Source: JAHEEL01 sp964195545
GTDB lineage: Bacteria > Actinomycetota > Acidimicrobiia > Spongiisociales > UBA5794
Length of the DNA: 49,776 bases
Direction: 5' to 3'
Assembly: GCA_964195545.1 (NCBI GenBank)
Contig: CAXMQQ010000015.1
Location: 1-49,776, forward strand
Below, one piece after another: positions 1 through 6,919 of this stretch. Position numbers and translations under genes: made by a program. Each line of letters begins with the position of its first letter. Positions within the stretch are counted from its first letter, which is position 1. The notes below the pieces were generated by a model. The model was not told the origin of the DNA, searched no databases, and was given only the letters and a program-made list of their open reading frames with translations.

Positions 1-1169
1 ACCCCGGCCGAAACAAGAGCTTCTCGAATCGAAGCGATGTCCTTGTTCTTGCGAACCAGAACCGCGATCTCGTTCCACGCTGTCCCGCCGTCGTGCGCTT
101 CGTCGATCCGGGCGGCGATCCACGCTGCCTCTTCGCCGCGAGTTCCCAGCCACCCTGTCTCGATCTCGCCGACCGCCGCGTCGGGACCGGGCTCGAGCGG
201 ATCGAATGGTGCGTCACCGTGCAGTCGCCCTCTGATGCGGTTCGCGAGATCAAGGATCACTCGGTCCGATCGCCGGTTGAGCGTGAGGGGCAATGTTGTG
301 GCTTCGGTGCGGTCGGCGTTTGGGAAGTGATGGACGAAACCGTCGAAGTTCAGACGAGAGGCGCCGCGCCACTCGTAGATCGTCTGATCGGAGTCACCGA
401 CCGCCGTGACAGGGAATCCGTCGCCGAACACTGCTCGCAGGAGTTCGCGTTGGGCGGGGTCGGTGTCCTGGTACTCGTCGAGGAGCACCACCTGATACCG
501 CCTACGGATGCGGGCAGCGATCGAAGGGTGTTGCGTGACGAGTCGGTGTGCCCGCCCGACAAGATCGCCGTAGTCGACGACCCCGATAGTTGCCTTTGCC
601 TGCGTGTAGGAGTCAACCAGGGAGAGAAGTTCGAGCCGGGTCTCCCACACTTCGTTGCGAGTCTTCGCGGGGGGTGCCGCAGCACGCACTTCTGCGGCAT
701 CGAGCAGGTTGTCTCCGACCTGGCCGGCGAGGGTGAAGGCCTTCTCGATGATCCCGGGCGGGTAGGTGAGGTCGAGGTGGTCGTAGCGATCCGTCCCGAG
801 CGCCCCTTCGATCAACTGTCGTTGGTGAGCAGGCGCGATCACGGTGGCGTCGCGTTCGACCCCGACAAGGGCACCGAACTCGCGAAGTACTTCGTATGCG
901 AAACCGTGATACGTCGAAACCTGTACCTCGCGACCGTCGGCGGTCAGATCCGGGAACTCGATACGGAGTCGGTCGGCGAGTTCTCCCGCTGCCTTGTTCG
1001 TGAAGGTGATACCCAGAGCTGATTCTGGTTCGATGCCGTTGAAGATGAGCGCCTTGAGGCGGAGCACGATCGTGGTCGTCTTCCCTGTGCCTGCTCCTGC
1101 CGCGACGCGAAGCGGTGCCAGTGGATAGGCGACAATCGCCTCCTGCTCGGGTGTCAATCGGAAGCTCAT
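1..1169 (-). CDS. adnB: AdnB-like UvrD/RecB helicase-nuclease, N-terminal part (cut by window edge)
   Basis: About 389 N-terminal residues of a superfamily 1 DNA helicase are visible. They include a Q motif (LTPEQEAIV, residues 5-13), a Walker A (AGAGTGKTTT, about 23-32), a Walker B/motif II (LLDEYQDTDPAQ, about 230) and motif III (GDSDQTIYEWRGA). The ATG overlaps the stop of adnA (ATGA), so the pair is translationally coupled. In mycobacteria AdnA and AdnB form a heterodimeric motor-nuclease that resects double-strand breaks, and both end in a RecB-type nuclease. Whether this copy has that nuclease cannot be seen because the C-terminal half lies outside the window. The AdnB name rests on the neighbour and on gene order; a plain UvrD/PcrA helicase is the alternative. 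Confidence 0.85.
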   Translation of the reverse strand, partial: MSFRLTPEQEAIVAYPLAPLRVAAGAGTGKTTTIVLRLKALIFNGIEPESALGITFTNKAAGELADRLRIEFPDLTADGREVQVSTYHGFAYEVLREFGALVGVERDATVIAPAHQRQLIEGALGTDRYDHLDLTYPPGIIEKAFTLAGQVGDNLLDAAEVRAAAPPAKTRNEVWETRLELLSLVDSYTQAKATIGVVDYGDLVGRAHRLVTQHPSIAARIRRRYQVVLLDEYQDTDPAQRELLRAVFGDGFPVTAVGDSDQTIYEWRGASRLNFDGFVHHFPNADRTEATTLPLTLNRRSDRVILDLANRIRGRLHGDAPFDPLEPGPDAAVGEIETGWLGTRGEEAAWIAARIDEAHDGGTAWNEIAVLVRKNKDIASIREALVSAG

Positions 1170-4132
1170 GTGACGAACGCCTCCTTGCCTTCCGGCATCG
1201 CGGGACAGAGGATCCGGACGTTGCAGCGATCGCACGCGGTTCCGGGAGTCGGTGTCCAGTCCTCGCTGCTGATTCCCATTGCGACTGCCGTCATACGGTC
1301 CTCGACGTCTTCAAGATTCGACATGTCGAACGAGCGTGTCGCTATGGACCGCTTCTGCGGGTGCATCGGGAACCACATCTCCGCCGCGGTTGCTCTTCCC
1401 TTCGCAGAGATGTCCGGATCCTCTCGGGATCCGATGACGTAGAAACCGAGTTGGAGCGAGGTCGCCGCTTCGTCCTTGCTGCCGAGTTGTCCCGTCTTGT
1501 AGTCAACGATCGCCAGTGATCCGCTGCGGTCCTCGATGCGGTCGACCCGCCCGATCCACTGGACATCACCGCGCTGCACGTTGAGGCTGATCTCCAACCC
1601 CACCGGGATCCCTGAACTTGGCCACAGCGAGTAGGTGTTCTCGAGAGCGGTGCAAGCCCGATCTCTCCACGCTGTGTCGTAGGCGGCGCCCCCGAACGCG
1701 CCTGGCTCCAGTTCCTCGTCGAGGACTGTGATGGCTTCCTCGATGGTTCCGTGCTGATCGCCTCGTTCGGATGCCGCACTCTCGACGCTCTCGAGAACCG
1801 AGTGGATGAGCGTTCCGAATTCCATGTGAACGCTCGGCTCGGCGCCGATCGCGAGTTTGCGTTCGAGGACGTAGCGGCGGGGGCACGTCTCGTAGGCGAT
1901 GGCTTGACTGGGGGAGAGGCGAAGCGGGTGTTGTACGACATTGGAGTCGGGGCCGGCTTCCTTCATGCCGGCGAACTGCGCTGGTGCCCGCAGACCCAGA
2001 TCCTTGCTGCGCGACAGGGTCTCGACCGCGGCAAGGCGCTCCGGGGGCGAGAGTGATGGATCGATCACGGTCCGCCGTAGCTCAGCTTCGAATTCGCCGG
2101 TCGTGATCGGTCGGTGATGCCCGGTGGGCTCGGAGACGGCTTCGTCGATGGTGAGTACGCCGACCGCGAGTGGAAGGAACCGGCTCGGTGTCCCACCGCC
2201 GATGTCGAATCCGGAGTCGGTGGTCGTCCATACGACCCTTCGGGTTGCCCGCGTCATCGTGGTGTAGGCCAGCCTCCGCTCTTCCTGGAGACGGAAGGCG
2301 AGGTACCCGGCGGTGTCGGTCGGAAGGTGAGGTTGGAGATGGCGTGTCCCGAGCAGCGAATCTCGTGTGCGGAGATCGGGGAAGACGCCCTCCACGGCAT
2401 CGGCGATGAACACGACATCGAAGTCGAGGCCCTTCGCTTGGTGGAGGGACGTGACGGTGACCCGATCGTGTTCGTCTGTCTCGTACGACAGGAGGGGGCT
2501 CGCCTCGAACTCTTCGACGTCGCTGTGTTCTCGATACTCGAGCAGCGTGCCATTCGGATTGCGTTCGTTCCAGCGCTCGACCACTTGCGTGAACGAGGAC
2601 CAGGCAGCCCGGTCCTGTGCCCTGAGTGGATTGGTCGCCAGATCCGTGATCTGGGGGAGCGTCGACCAGAGCTTCCAGAGACCCCCGACGGCGATGTCTG
2701 TGCTTGCCCATGCCGGGTCGGCGAACAGATCGCCGAGAGCGGCACCGTCCGGGATTCCCGACCGCATAATCTGAGCCCAGGTCAGTCCGCTGCCCCTTCG
2801 CTTCCGTGTTAGCTCGGCGAAGAGCGCCGGCGGTGTCTCGAACATGGGGCCGAGCAGGAGACGACGCACAGCGCGGTCGGTCTCAATCTGGCCATCAGCG
2901 TTCGTGGTGGCGGCGACGGTGTCGAGGATGAAACGAATGACGGGCTGATCGACGAGTCGACTGTCCGGCTGTTCGTGGGGAATGGCCCGACGATCGAGGG
3001 AACGAGAGAGGGGCGCCAGGAAGCGCGTCTTGGACCGCGTGAACACCGCCATTCGGTTGAACGGGACTTGCTGCTCCAGGTTGAGTCTGTGGATCTCCGA
3101 GGCGATCCACTCCGCTTCTTCGACCTGTTGACTGAACCGGTACGCCTCAACGGAGCCATCTCCCGGCGCGGGCGTGACCTTGCCCGCAGCACCGGGGAGT
3201 TCATGAGCGGTGATTCGCACGGCGGCGCGGAGGATTGCCGCAGGTACGCGGAATGAAGTGGTGAGGACGAGCCGTTCGGCTGGGCGATCCTTGAACGCGA
3301 AATCGTGGGGGAACCGAACGACATTCTCGATGTCGGCCCCCCTGAAGCTGTAGATCGATTGGTACGGATCAGCGGCGGCGGTGACGTGCCCATGCCCGCC
3401 GACGAGGCGCTGGAGAAGGACCGATTGGGCATGCGTGGTGTCCTGGTACTCGTCGACGAGGACATGTCGGTACTGGTCGCTCACGGTGTCGGCGATCGTG
3501 GGATCGGCTAGGAGGTCAGCGGCTTCCGAGAGGAGGGTGCCATAGTCGATGACCGCTCGGTCGCGAAGGGACCGGTCGTAGCGGTCGAGGAAGGCCGAGA
3601 GGCCGCGCCAGTCGGCCCTGTCCTTCGAACGCTCGGCGAGATCGGTCGGACCGACGAGTTGCTCACGACACCGAAGAACGAAGTCGGTGACCTCATCGGC
3701 GAACGTGCGGGTCGTGAGGAGAGACCGGTATGCCGGTGACCATCGGCTCGGATCTTCGGATGAGAGGAGCTCGGCGACGAGTCGCTTCTGATCCGGGCCG
3801 GGCAGCACGTCAGGAGTCCGCTCCCACCCGCGATACGGCGCGTATGCCTCAAGCAGTCGTGCAGCGAACGAGTGGTAGGTGGTGACGTCTGTCACCCGGG
3901 CAGGGCCGGAGGCAACGGTGCGGATACGCGTATCGAGATCGGTGGCTCCCCGTCGTGAGAAGGACAACACCAGGAGCCCCTCGCCGTCCCCCTCCTCGAT
4001 GAGATGTGCGGCCCGCCGCACGAGGAACTCGGTCTTGCCGGTGCCGGGGCCGCCGACGATCAATTGTGGCCCGCGGCCTGGAGCGACGTGGCGTGGCCAG
4101 TCAGCCGGGTCGACGCGAATGTCGGTGGTCAT
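1166..4132 (-). CDS. adnA: AdnA-like ATP-dependent helicase-nuclease
   Basis: A 988-residue protein with an N-terminal UvrD-type motor and a C-terminal RecB-type nuclease, close to the length of mycobacterial AdnA. Walker A is GGPGTGKTEF (residues 27-36), motif II is VLVDEYQDTTHAQ and motif III is ADPYQSIYSFRGAD. The nuclease core is visible near the C-terminus as GRVDRIE followed by LAIVDYKTGQ, with an iron-sulfur cysteine set: one Cys in YETCPRRY and three in CDRCNVRILCPA. The start was set at ATG 4132 because it overlaps the DUF488 stop (ATGA) and the Q/Walker region follows directly; the open frame upstream lies inside DUF488. Family knowledge: it works with AdnB in end resection for double-strand-break repair. 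Both motor and nuclease motifs look intact. Confidence 0.9.
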   Translation of the reverse strand: MTTDIRVDPADWPRHVAPGRGPQLIVGGPGTGKTEFLVRRAAHLIEEGDGEGLLVLSFSRRGATDLDTRIRTVASGPARVTDVTTYHSFAARLLEAYAPYRGWERTPDVLPGPDQKRLVAELLSSEDPSRWSPAYRSLLTTRTFADEVTDFVLRCREQLVGPTDLAERSKDRADWRGLSAFLDRYDRSLRDRAVIDYGTLLSEAADLLADPTIADTVSDQYRHVLVDEYQDTTHAQSVLLQRLVGGHGHVTAAADPYQSIYSFRGADIENVVRFPHDFAFKDRPAERLVLTTSFRVPAAILRAAVRITAHELPGAAGKVTPAPGDGSVEAYRFSQQVEEAEWIASEIHRLNLEQQVPFNRMAVFTRSKTRFLAPLSRSLDRRAIPHEQPDSRLVDQPVIRFILDTVAATTNADGQIETDRAVRRLLLGPMFETPPALFAELTRKRRGSGLTWAQIMRSGIPDGAALGDLFADPAWASTDIAVGGLWKLWSTLPQITDLATNPLRAQDRAAWSSFTQVVERWNERNPNGTLLEYREHSDVEEFEASPLLSYETDEHDRVTVTSLHQAKGLDFDVVFIADAVEGVFPDLRTRDSLLGTRHLQPHLPTDTAGYLAFRLQEERRLAYTTMTRATRRVVWTTTDSGFDIGGGTPSRFLPLAVGVLTIDEAVSEPTGHHRPITTGEFEAELRRTVIDPSLSPPERLAAVETLSRSKDLGLRAPAQFAGMKEAGPDSNVVQHPLRLSPSQAIAYETCPRRYVLERKLAIGAEPSVHMEFGTLIHSVLESVESAASERGDQHGTIEEAITVLDEELEPGAFGGAAYDTAWRDRACTALENTYSLWPSSGIPVGLEISLNVQRGDVQWIGRVDRIEDRSGSLAIVDYKTGQLGSKDEAATSLQLGFYVIGSREDPDISAKGRATAAEMWFPMHPQKRSIATRSFDMSNLEDVEDRMTAVAMGISSEDWTPTPGTACDRCNVRILCPAMPEGKEAFVT

Positions 4133-4554
4133 CGGTCGAATGGCAGAGGTGACTCGTGGGTTCGCGCGGTTCCGCCCGGAAGAATGTGAATGACGGAAAT
4201 GCCCAGCGCCTTGAGTACCGGCGCGATCACCGTGGAACGGCGACATTGTGACGGCTCGGGTTCACGGCAGAGCACAACGGTGCGTGACGCCGACGCGAGA
4301 GTGATGAGGTTATCGACCGCTGTGTCGATCTCGACCGGTGACTCCTCCCCGAGCGTCGAACCCATCCAGCGATACCCGATCCCAGCTTCAGCGGCGAACT
4401 CCTCAAGCCGGCGGTAGTCGTAGTCGAGGGTCCGTGGATCATCGCGTGAGGCACGGATGTCGACGATCATGGAGATGTCGAGATCCGCGATCTGCCGTTC
4501 GACGTCGTCGAACGATCGTTGCCCGTACCCGATGGTCCATATCGTGGTCGTCAC
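4129..4554 (-). CDS. DUF488 family protein
   Basis: A 141-residue protein with the DUF488 hallmarks: TIGYG at the N-terminus (7-11), VDIR in the middle (about 31) and a CREPEPSQCRR cysteine/arginine motif towards the C-terminus. The biochemical role of the family is not established. The start is GTG 4554, which overlaps the stop of the upstream nuclease gene (GTGA); its own stop overlaps adnA (ATGA). This double coupling puts it inside the DNA-end-processing operon, so a role alongside AdnAB is possible but is inference only. No membrane segment or signal peptide is visible. Confidence 0.85.
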   Translation of the reverse strand: MTTTIWTIGYGQRSFDDVERQIADLDISMIVDIRASRDDPRTLDYDYRRLEEFAAEAGIGYRWMGSTLGEESPVEIDTAVDNLITLASASRTVVLCREPEPSQCRRSTVIAPVLKALGISVIHILPGGTARTHESPLPFDR

Positions 4555-5321
4555 GTGCCTACCGCCTCACCGTCCGTGAAGGCGGGACAGATGTCCTGAT
4601 ACGAGCACCAGTCACACAACACACCGGTACGGGGCGGAAATCGGTCCGTAGCGATCGCTTGCTCGATCGCTGACCACAGTGCTTCCAGCTGCCGCTGCAT
4701 GGCATCGAGCTGTCCATCGTCGACGGGAATCTCCAGAACCGTCGGACCCGTGAGGTACATGAGGCGGAGGGCCACGGGTGTCCGGCCCTCCCGAATGCGG
4801 ATAAGGATCGCGTAGATCTTGAGAGCGAAGAATGCCGACATGGCGAATCTCTCTGGAGGAGCCTTGCCGCTCTTGTAATCGGTGATGACGAGACCCTCCG
4901 GCCTCTCCTCCATCCGGTCGAGGATGCCGCGGATCGTCATGTCTCCGACGGCCTGGGTCATGTCGAGCTCACGTGAGAGCGGATCGAATTGAGTGGGATC
5001 CTCCATCGCGAAGTAGTTGTTGAGGATCGCGAGACTCTCGATGCCCCAAGCCCGTTCGTCTGCAACGGTTGCGAACAGATCGGCGAACTCTCCCGGCTTG
5101 AGCTCTTGCCACGCGACCCGGAAGAGATCGGAGAGACGCTCCGGGGTCCGCTCCGCAGCCGGCAATTCGAAGAGTCGTTCAAGAGCAAGATGGGCAGTCG
5201 TTCCCCTGGCCTGATACACGGTCGGTGGCGTTGGAATGCGATCGATGGCGCTGAACTTGAAGAGCTGTGGACAGCGCTTGAAGTCGCTCGCCCGCGAGGG
5301 GGAGAGGCTCTTGAGGCTCAC
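4551..5321 (-). CDS. RecB-like PD-(D/E)XK nuclease with Fe-S cysteines
   Basis: A 256-residue single-domain nuclease of the RecB/Cas4/AddB-type PD-(D/E)XK superfamily. Visible motifs are SPSRASDFKRCPQLFKF at the N-terminus, a helix with TAHLALERLF (the usual nuclease-family histidine), the catalytic core GILDRMEE then LVITDYKSGK, and a C-terminal CDWCSYQDICPAF. With the N-terminal Cys this gives the four cysteines of a 4Fe-4S nuclease. There is no helicase part. The start was set at GTG 5321 (protein MSLKSLSPS...) because the region upstream of it is a promoter plus a 12-codon leader ORF whose TGA overlaps this GTG. It is the first long gene of the operon that continues with DUF488, adnA and adnB, so it is probably an accessory exonuclease for DNA-end processing. 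Confidence 0.85.
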   Translation of the reverse strand: MSLKSLSPSRASDFKRCPQLFKFSAIDRIPTPPTVYQARGTTAHLALERLFELPAAERTPERLSDLFRVAWQELKPGEFADLFATVADERAWGIESLAILNNYFAMEDPTQFDPLSRELDMTQAVGDMTIRGILDRMEERPEGLVITDYKSGKAPPERFAMSAFFALKIYAILIRIREGRTPVALRLMYLTGPTVLEIPVDDGQLDAMQRQLEALWSAIEQAIATDRFPPRTGVLCDWCSYQDICPAFTDGEAVGT

Positions 5322-5356
5322 GGGGTCACTTCCGCTCTTTGCGTGTTCGACGTCAT
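5318..5356 (-). CDS. Candidate 12-codon leaderless leader ORF, coupled to the nuclease gene
   Basis: An ATG at 5356 opens a 12-residue ORF (MTSNTQRAEVTP) whose TGA overlaps the GTG start of the RecB-like nuclease. TATAGT lies exactly 7 nt upstream of the ATG, the same spacing as at other presumed leaderless starts in this window. The downstream GTG has only a weak Shine-Dalgarno, so translation of this leader could deliver ribosomes to it. No codon run suggests classical attenuation. It may simply be a non-functional initiation site. Confidence 0.4.
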   Translation of the reverse strand: MTSNTQRAEVTP

Positions 5357-5363
5357 GGGGAGG

Positions 5364-5369
5364 ACTATA
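5364..5369 (-). promoter_or_regulatory. -10 box of the nuclease-DUF488-adnAB operon
   Basis: On the minus strand TATAGT, five of six matches to the sigma-70 consensus, lies 7 nt before ATG 5356. No convincing -35 was found. It fits a leaderless transcript starting at the leader ORF. Confidence 0.55.
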
Positions 5370-5422
5370 CGGGACGGGTGTGACACGAACCACAGCTGTG
5401 TAACTCCCTCGGGGCTTCTCGC

Positions 5423-5464
5423 GTGGGCCGTTGGCCTGCAGTCGGTTGCTGGTATTCGGTCCCA
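5423..5464. repeat. Degenerate heptad repeat
   Basis: Six successive 7-bp units can be phased here, for example GTGGGCC then GTTGGCC, and GGTTGCT then GGTATTC. It lies in the spacer between the promoter of the nuclease operon and the end of the small membrane-protein gene. It is weaker than the repeats at 15425, 17845 and 46605. Confidence 0.45.
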
Positions 5465-5469
5465 ACCCG

Positions 5470-5700
5470 CTACGCGTTGTGGTGCGAGAGGCGCACGACG
5501 ACAACGACCAACGCCCCGGCGACGGCCATGACGACGATCCCGAGGAAGAGGATCGGGAGCCCCCAGAACAACATCGAGCGATCGGGTTCGCCCGCCTGTT
5601 CAATCGCGATGTCCCATGCGTACCACTTCACCGAAGCGACCCCGACAATGAACAGAACAAGTGCTCCGGCTGCACTCAGGACGATCCCAGCGATTCTCAT
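5470..5700 (-). CDS. Small two-helix membrane protein
   Basis: A 76-residue protein with two strong hydrophobic segments (about residues 3-24 and 47-70) separated by a polar loop holding KWYAWDIAIEQAGEPDRS. It ends in a short basic tail (RLSHHNA). I do not recognise a family. The start is ATG 5700: a TACATT box lies 6 nt upstream, matching the leaderless pattern of this window, and hydrophobic sequence begins at once. A longer in-frame extension to 5868 is arginine/serine-rich and runs antisense to the RNA promoter region, so it was rejected. Topology suggests both ends on the same side of the cytoplasmic membrane. Confidence 0.65.
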   Translation of the reverse strand: MRIAGIVLSAAGALVLFIVGVASVKWYAWDIAIEQAGEPDRSMLFWGLPILFLGIVVMAVAGALVVVVVRLSHHNA

Positions 5701-5706
5701 GCACGA

Positions 5707-5712
5707 AATGTA
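5707..5712 (-). promoter_or_regulatory. -10 box of the small membrane-protein gene
   Basis: TACATT on the minus strand, 6 nt before ATG 5700. It has no Shine-Dalgarno, so a leaderless start is likely. Confidence 0.5.
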
Positions 5713-5747
5713 GGCGGATCGACTGGAGCCCGGGGACAGGTCACGGT

Positions 5748-5821
5748 CTCGACATCCCGATTCGGAGATCGAGGGCGGACGACCCCCCGCCAAACGCGGC
5801 TCGCGAAACTTCGATGTCGAG
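5748..5821. repeat. Inverted repeat upstream of the candidate ncRNA
   Basis: CTCGACATC at 5748-5756 is the exact reverse complement of GATGTCGAG at 5813-5821 (9 bp, 56-nt interval). The interval contains further GC-rich complementary runs (GGCGG and CCGCC). No coding frame is credible here. It could be a regulatory hairpin, a part of a longer RNA or chance. Confidence 0.4.
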
Positions 5822-5846
5822 CGCGAAAACCAAGCAGCGATCTGGG

Positions 5847-5875
5847 TGGACTTCTCTGCCGGGAGCACGTAGCTT
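5847..5875 (+). promoter_or_regulatory. Promoter of the candidate structured ncRNA
   Basis: TGGACT (5847-5852) and TAGCTT (5870-5875) are separated by exactly 17 nt, an acceptable -35/-10 pair of the TTGACN/TANNNT type. Transcription would begin near 5882, immediately before the strand TCACCG that can pair with the distal end of the folded domain. Confidence 0.45.
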
Positions 5876-5881
5876 TACAAC

Positions 5882-6190
5882 TGTCACCGGGACGGGAGAC
5901 CGAAACGGAGACGACCGGCTCGAAAGGGTCGGCCCGGAACCCGAAAGGGCAACGGGAATGTCTTACCGGGCACACCCGAAAGGGAGGTGGCGGTCCCGAG
6001 AGGGACCACCGGAAGCGGCTTTCGGGCCGGGACCGGGCGGAAGGACAGCTTACCGAAGGGCTTCGGTCAGACGGTGAGGTGCGAACGGTCGAAAGGCCGA
6101 TCGCGTCGACGGGAAAAGTCCTCCGGGACCAGAACCGTCGGAGTGAGGGCACCCCGAGGGGGCGAAAGCTTCCTTGGGGTCTCTCTCGTT
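5882..6190 (+). ncRNA. Candidate structured non-coding RNA rich in GNRA hairpins (family unknown)
   Basis: This non-coding stretch folds, by eye, into at least eight hairpins on the plus strand only. Four are capped by GAAA and one by GAGA. Stems: 5915-5921/5926-5932 (7 bp, GAAA); 5933-5936/5953-5956 with 5940-5942/5947-5949 (GAAA); 5971-5973/5987-5989 with 5975-5977/5982-5984 (GAAA); 5992-5997/6002-6007 (6 bp, GAGA); 6009-6014/6020-6025; 6052-6057/6062-6067; 6086-6090/6095-6099 (GAAA); and 6107-6112/6135-6140 around 6118-6121/6126-6129. TCACCG 5884-5889 can close the first domain with CGGTGA 6072-6077. A terminator hairpin with a further GAAA loop follows. Unpaired positions are purine-rich, as in structural RNAs. 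It lacks tmRNA, SRP, 6S and RNase P signatures that I would recognise. Long overlapping ORFs here are arginine-rich artefacts. Confidence 0.6.
6151..6190 (+). terminator. Intrinsic terminator of the candidate ncRNA
   Basis: A 13-bp stem (6151-6163 with 6168-6180, including G-U pairs) is capped by a GAAA tetraloop and followed by the pyrimidine tract CTCTCTCGTTCT. The U content is modest but the stem is very strong. Confidence 0.6.
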
Positions 6191-6213
6191 CTGCATCCAT
6201 TAGGTGCCGCGTC

Positions 6214-6219
6214 TACACT
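6214..6219 (+). promoter_or_regulatory. -10 box of the PH-domain gene
   Basis: TACACT ends 7 nt before ATG 6227 with no Shine-Dalgarno in between. A leaderless start is likely, independent of the upstream RNA. Confidence 0.55.
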
Positions 6220-6226
6220 CAACGAC

Positions 6227-6865
6227 ATGGCATGGCCTGAAGACGCGCTCAGTCAAGACGAAGCGATCGTCACTTCGTTTCGACAGCACTGGAAGCTCCT
6301 CGTCATACCGATCGCATGGTTCATTCTTGCAATGGCGATCCTGATCTTCGTGTTGACGCGAGGATGGTGGACCGCAGCAAAATGGTTGATTGTGGTCGCG
6401 GTGGTTGGCGCGGCCGTCTGGTTCATTGTGCGACCGATCGTCAGTTGGGCGACAACCCGCTACGTGCTCACGACCCACCGGCTCATCACGCGCAGGGGAC
6501 TCCTCGCGAAGTCAGGAGTTGAGATTCCTCTCGAGCGGATCACGAACGTCAACTTCAACCAGACCGTCTTCGAACGGATGCTTGGCGCCGGGGACCTCGT
6601 TGTTGAGTCCGCCGGCATGGGCGGGCAGAGCAAGTTCACGAACATCCCGCACCCCGATGACTTCGCAGCGCTGCTCTACAAGATTCGCGAGGAACGCACC
6701 GTGGCGCTCCAGGGTCGACCACATGCCGCACCCGAGGCAGCGCCGCAGGCCCCTCCGACCGATGCCACCCAACGGCTCCAGAGACTCAAGCAACTCCACA
6801 ACGAGGGTGTGCTCACCGACGCTGAGTACGAAGAGAAGCGCGCCAAACTCGTCGGCGAGATCTAA
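6227..6865 (+). CDS. Membrane protein with bacterial PH domain and C-terminal SHOCT domain
   Basis: A 212-residue protein with two transmembrane helices near the N-terminus (about residues 24-43 and 47-68). A bacterial PH-like (YdbS/bPH2) domain follows, recognisable by TRYVLTTHRLITRRGLLAK and the EIPLERITNVNFNQ strand. After a proline/alanine linker it ends in a SHOCT motif (LKQLHNEGVLTDAEYEEKRAKLV). PH-like proteins of this type sit on the cytoplasmic face of the membrane; their ligands are mostly unknown. The start is ATG 6227: MAWPEDALSQDE precedes the first helix and a TACACT box sits 7 nt upstream. The longer frame reaching back to 5987 crosses the ncRNA and was rejected. Confidence 0.85.
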   Translation: MAWPEDALSQDEAIVTSFRQHWKLLVIPIAWFILAMAILIFVLTRGWWTAAKWLIVVAVVGAAVWFIVRPIVSWATTRYVLTTHRLITRRGLLAKSGVEIPLERITNVNFNQTVFERMLGAGDLVVESAGMGGQSKFTNIPHPDDFAALLYKIREERTVALQGRPHAAPEAAPQAPPTDATQRLQRLKQLHNEGVLTDAEYEEKRAKLVGEI

Positions 6866-6880
6866 GACTGCTTCGCAGTC
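6866..6880 (+). terminator. Hairpin directly after the PH-domain gene
   Basis: GACTGC and GCAGTC form a 6-bp stem with a TTC loop starting one base after the stop. Two GTAC-containing 7-bp units (6882-6895) follow. It has no T-tract, so termination is only a suggestion. Confidence 0.35.
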
Positions 6881-6919
6881 CGTACGCAGTACCGGCCACC
6901 GAGCAGGTACCGCTCGCTA

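Noticed and set aside
93..1022. 309-residue plus-strand ORF at the left edge
   Set aside because: It is antisense to adnB, whose helicase motifs are clear; its translation has low-complexity features and no family pattern.
6113..6134. Strings resembling the RNase P P4 helix (GAAAAGTCC and ACCAGAACC)
   Set aside because: In RNase P RNA the two P4 strands are far apart with many conserved blocks between; here they are 8 nt apart and the other blocks are missing.
5431..6240. Long plus-strand ORF over the ncRNA region, and an opposite one at 5697-6200
   Set aside because: Both are arginine/serine/proline-rich with no domain, and the DNA shows paired hairpins instead. High GC keeps frames open by chance.
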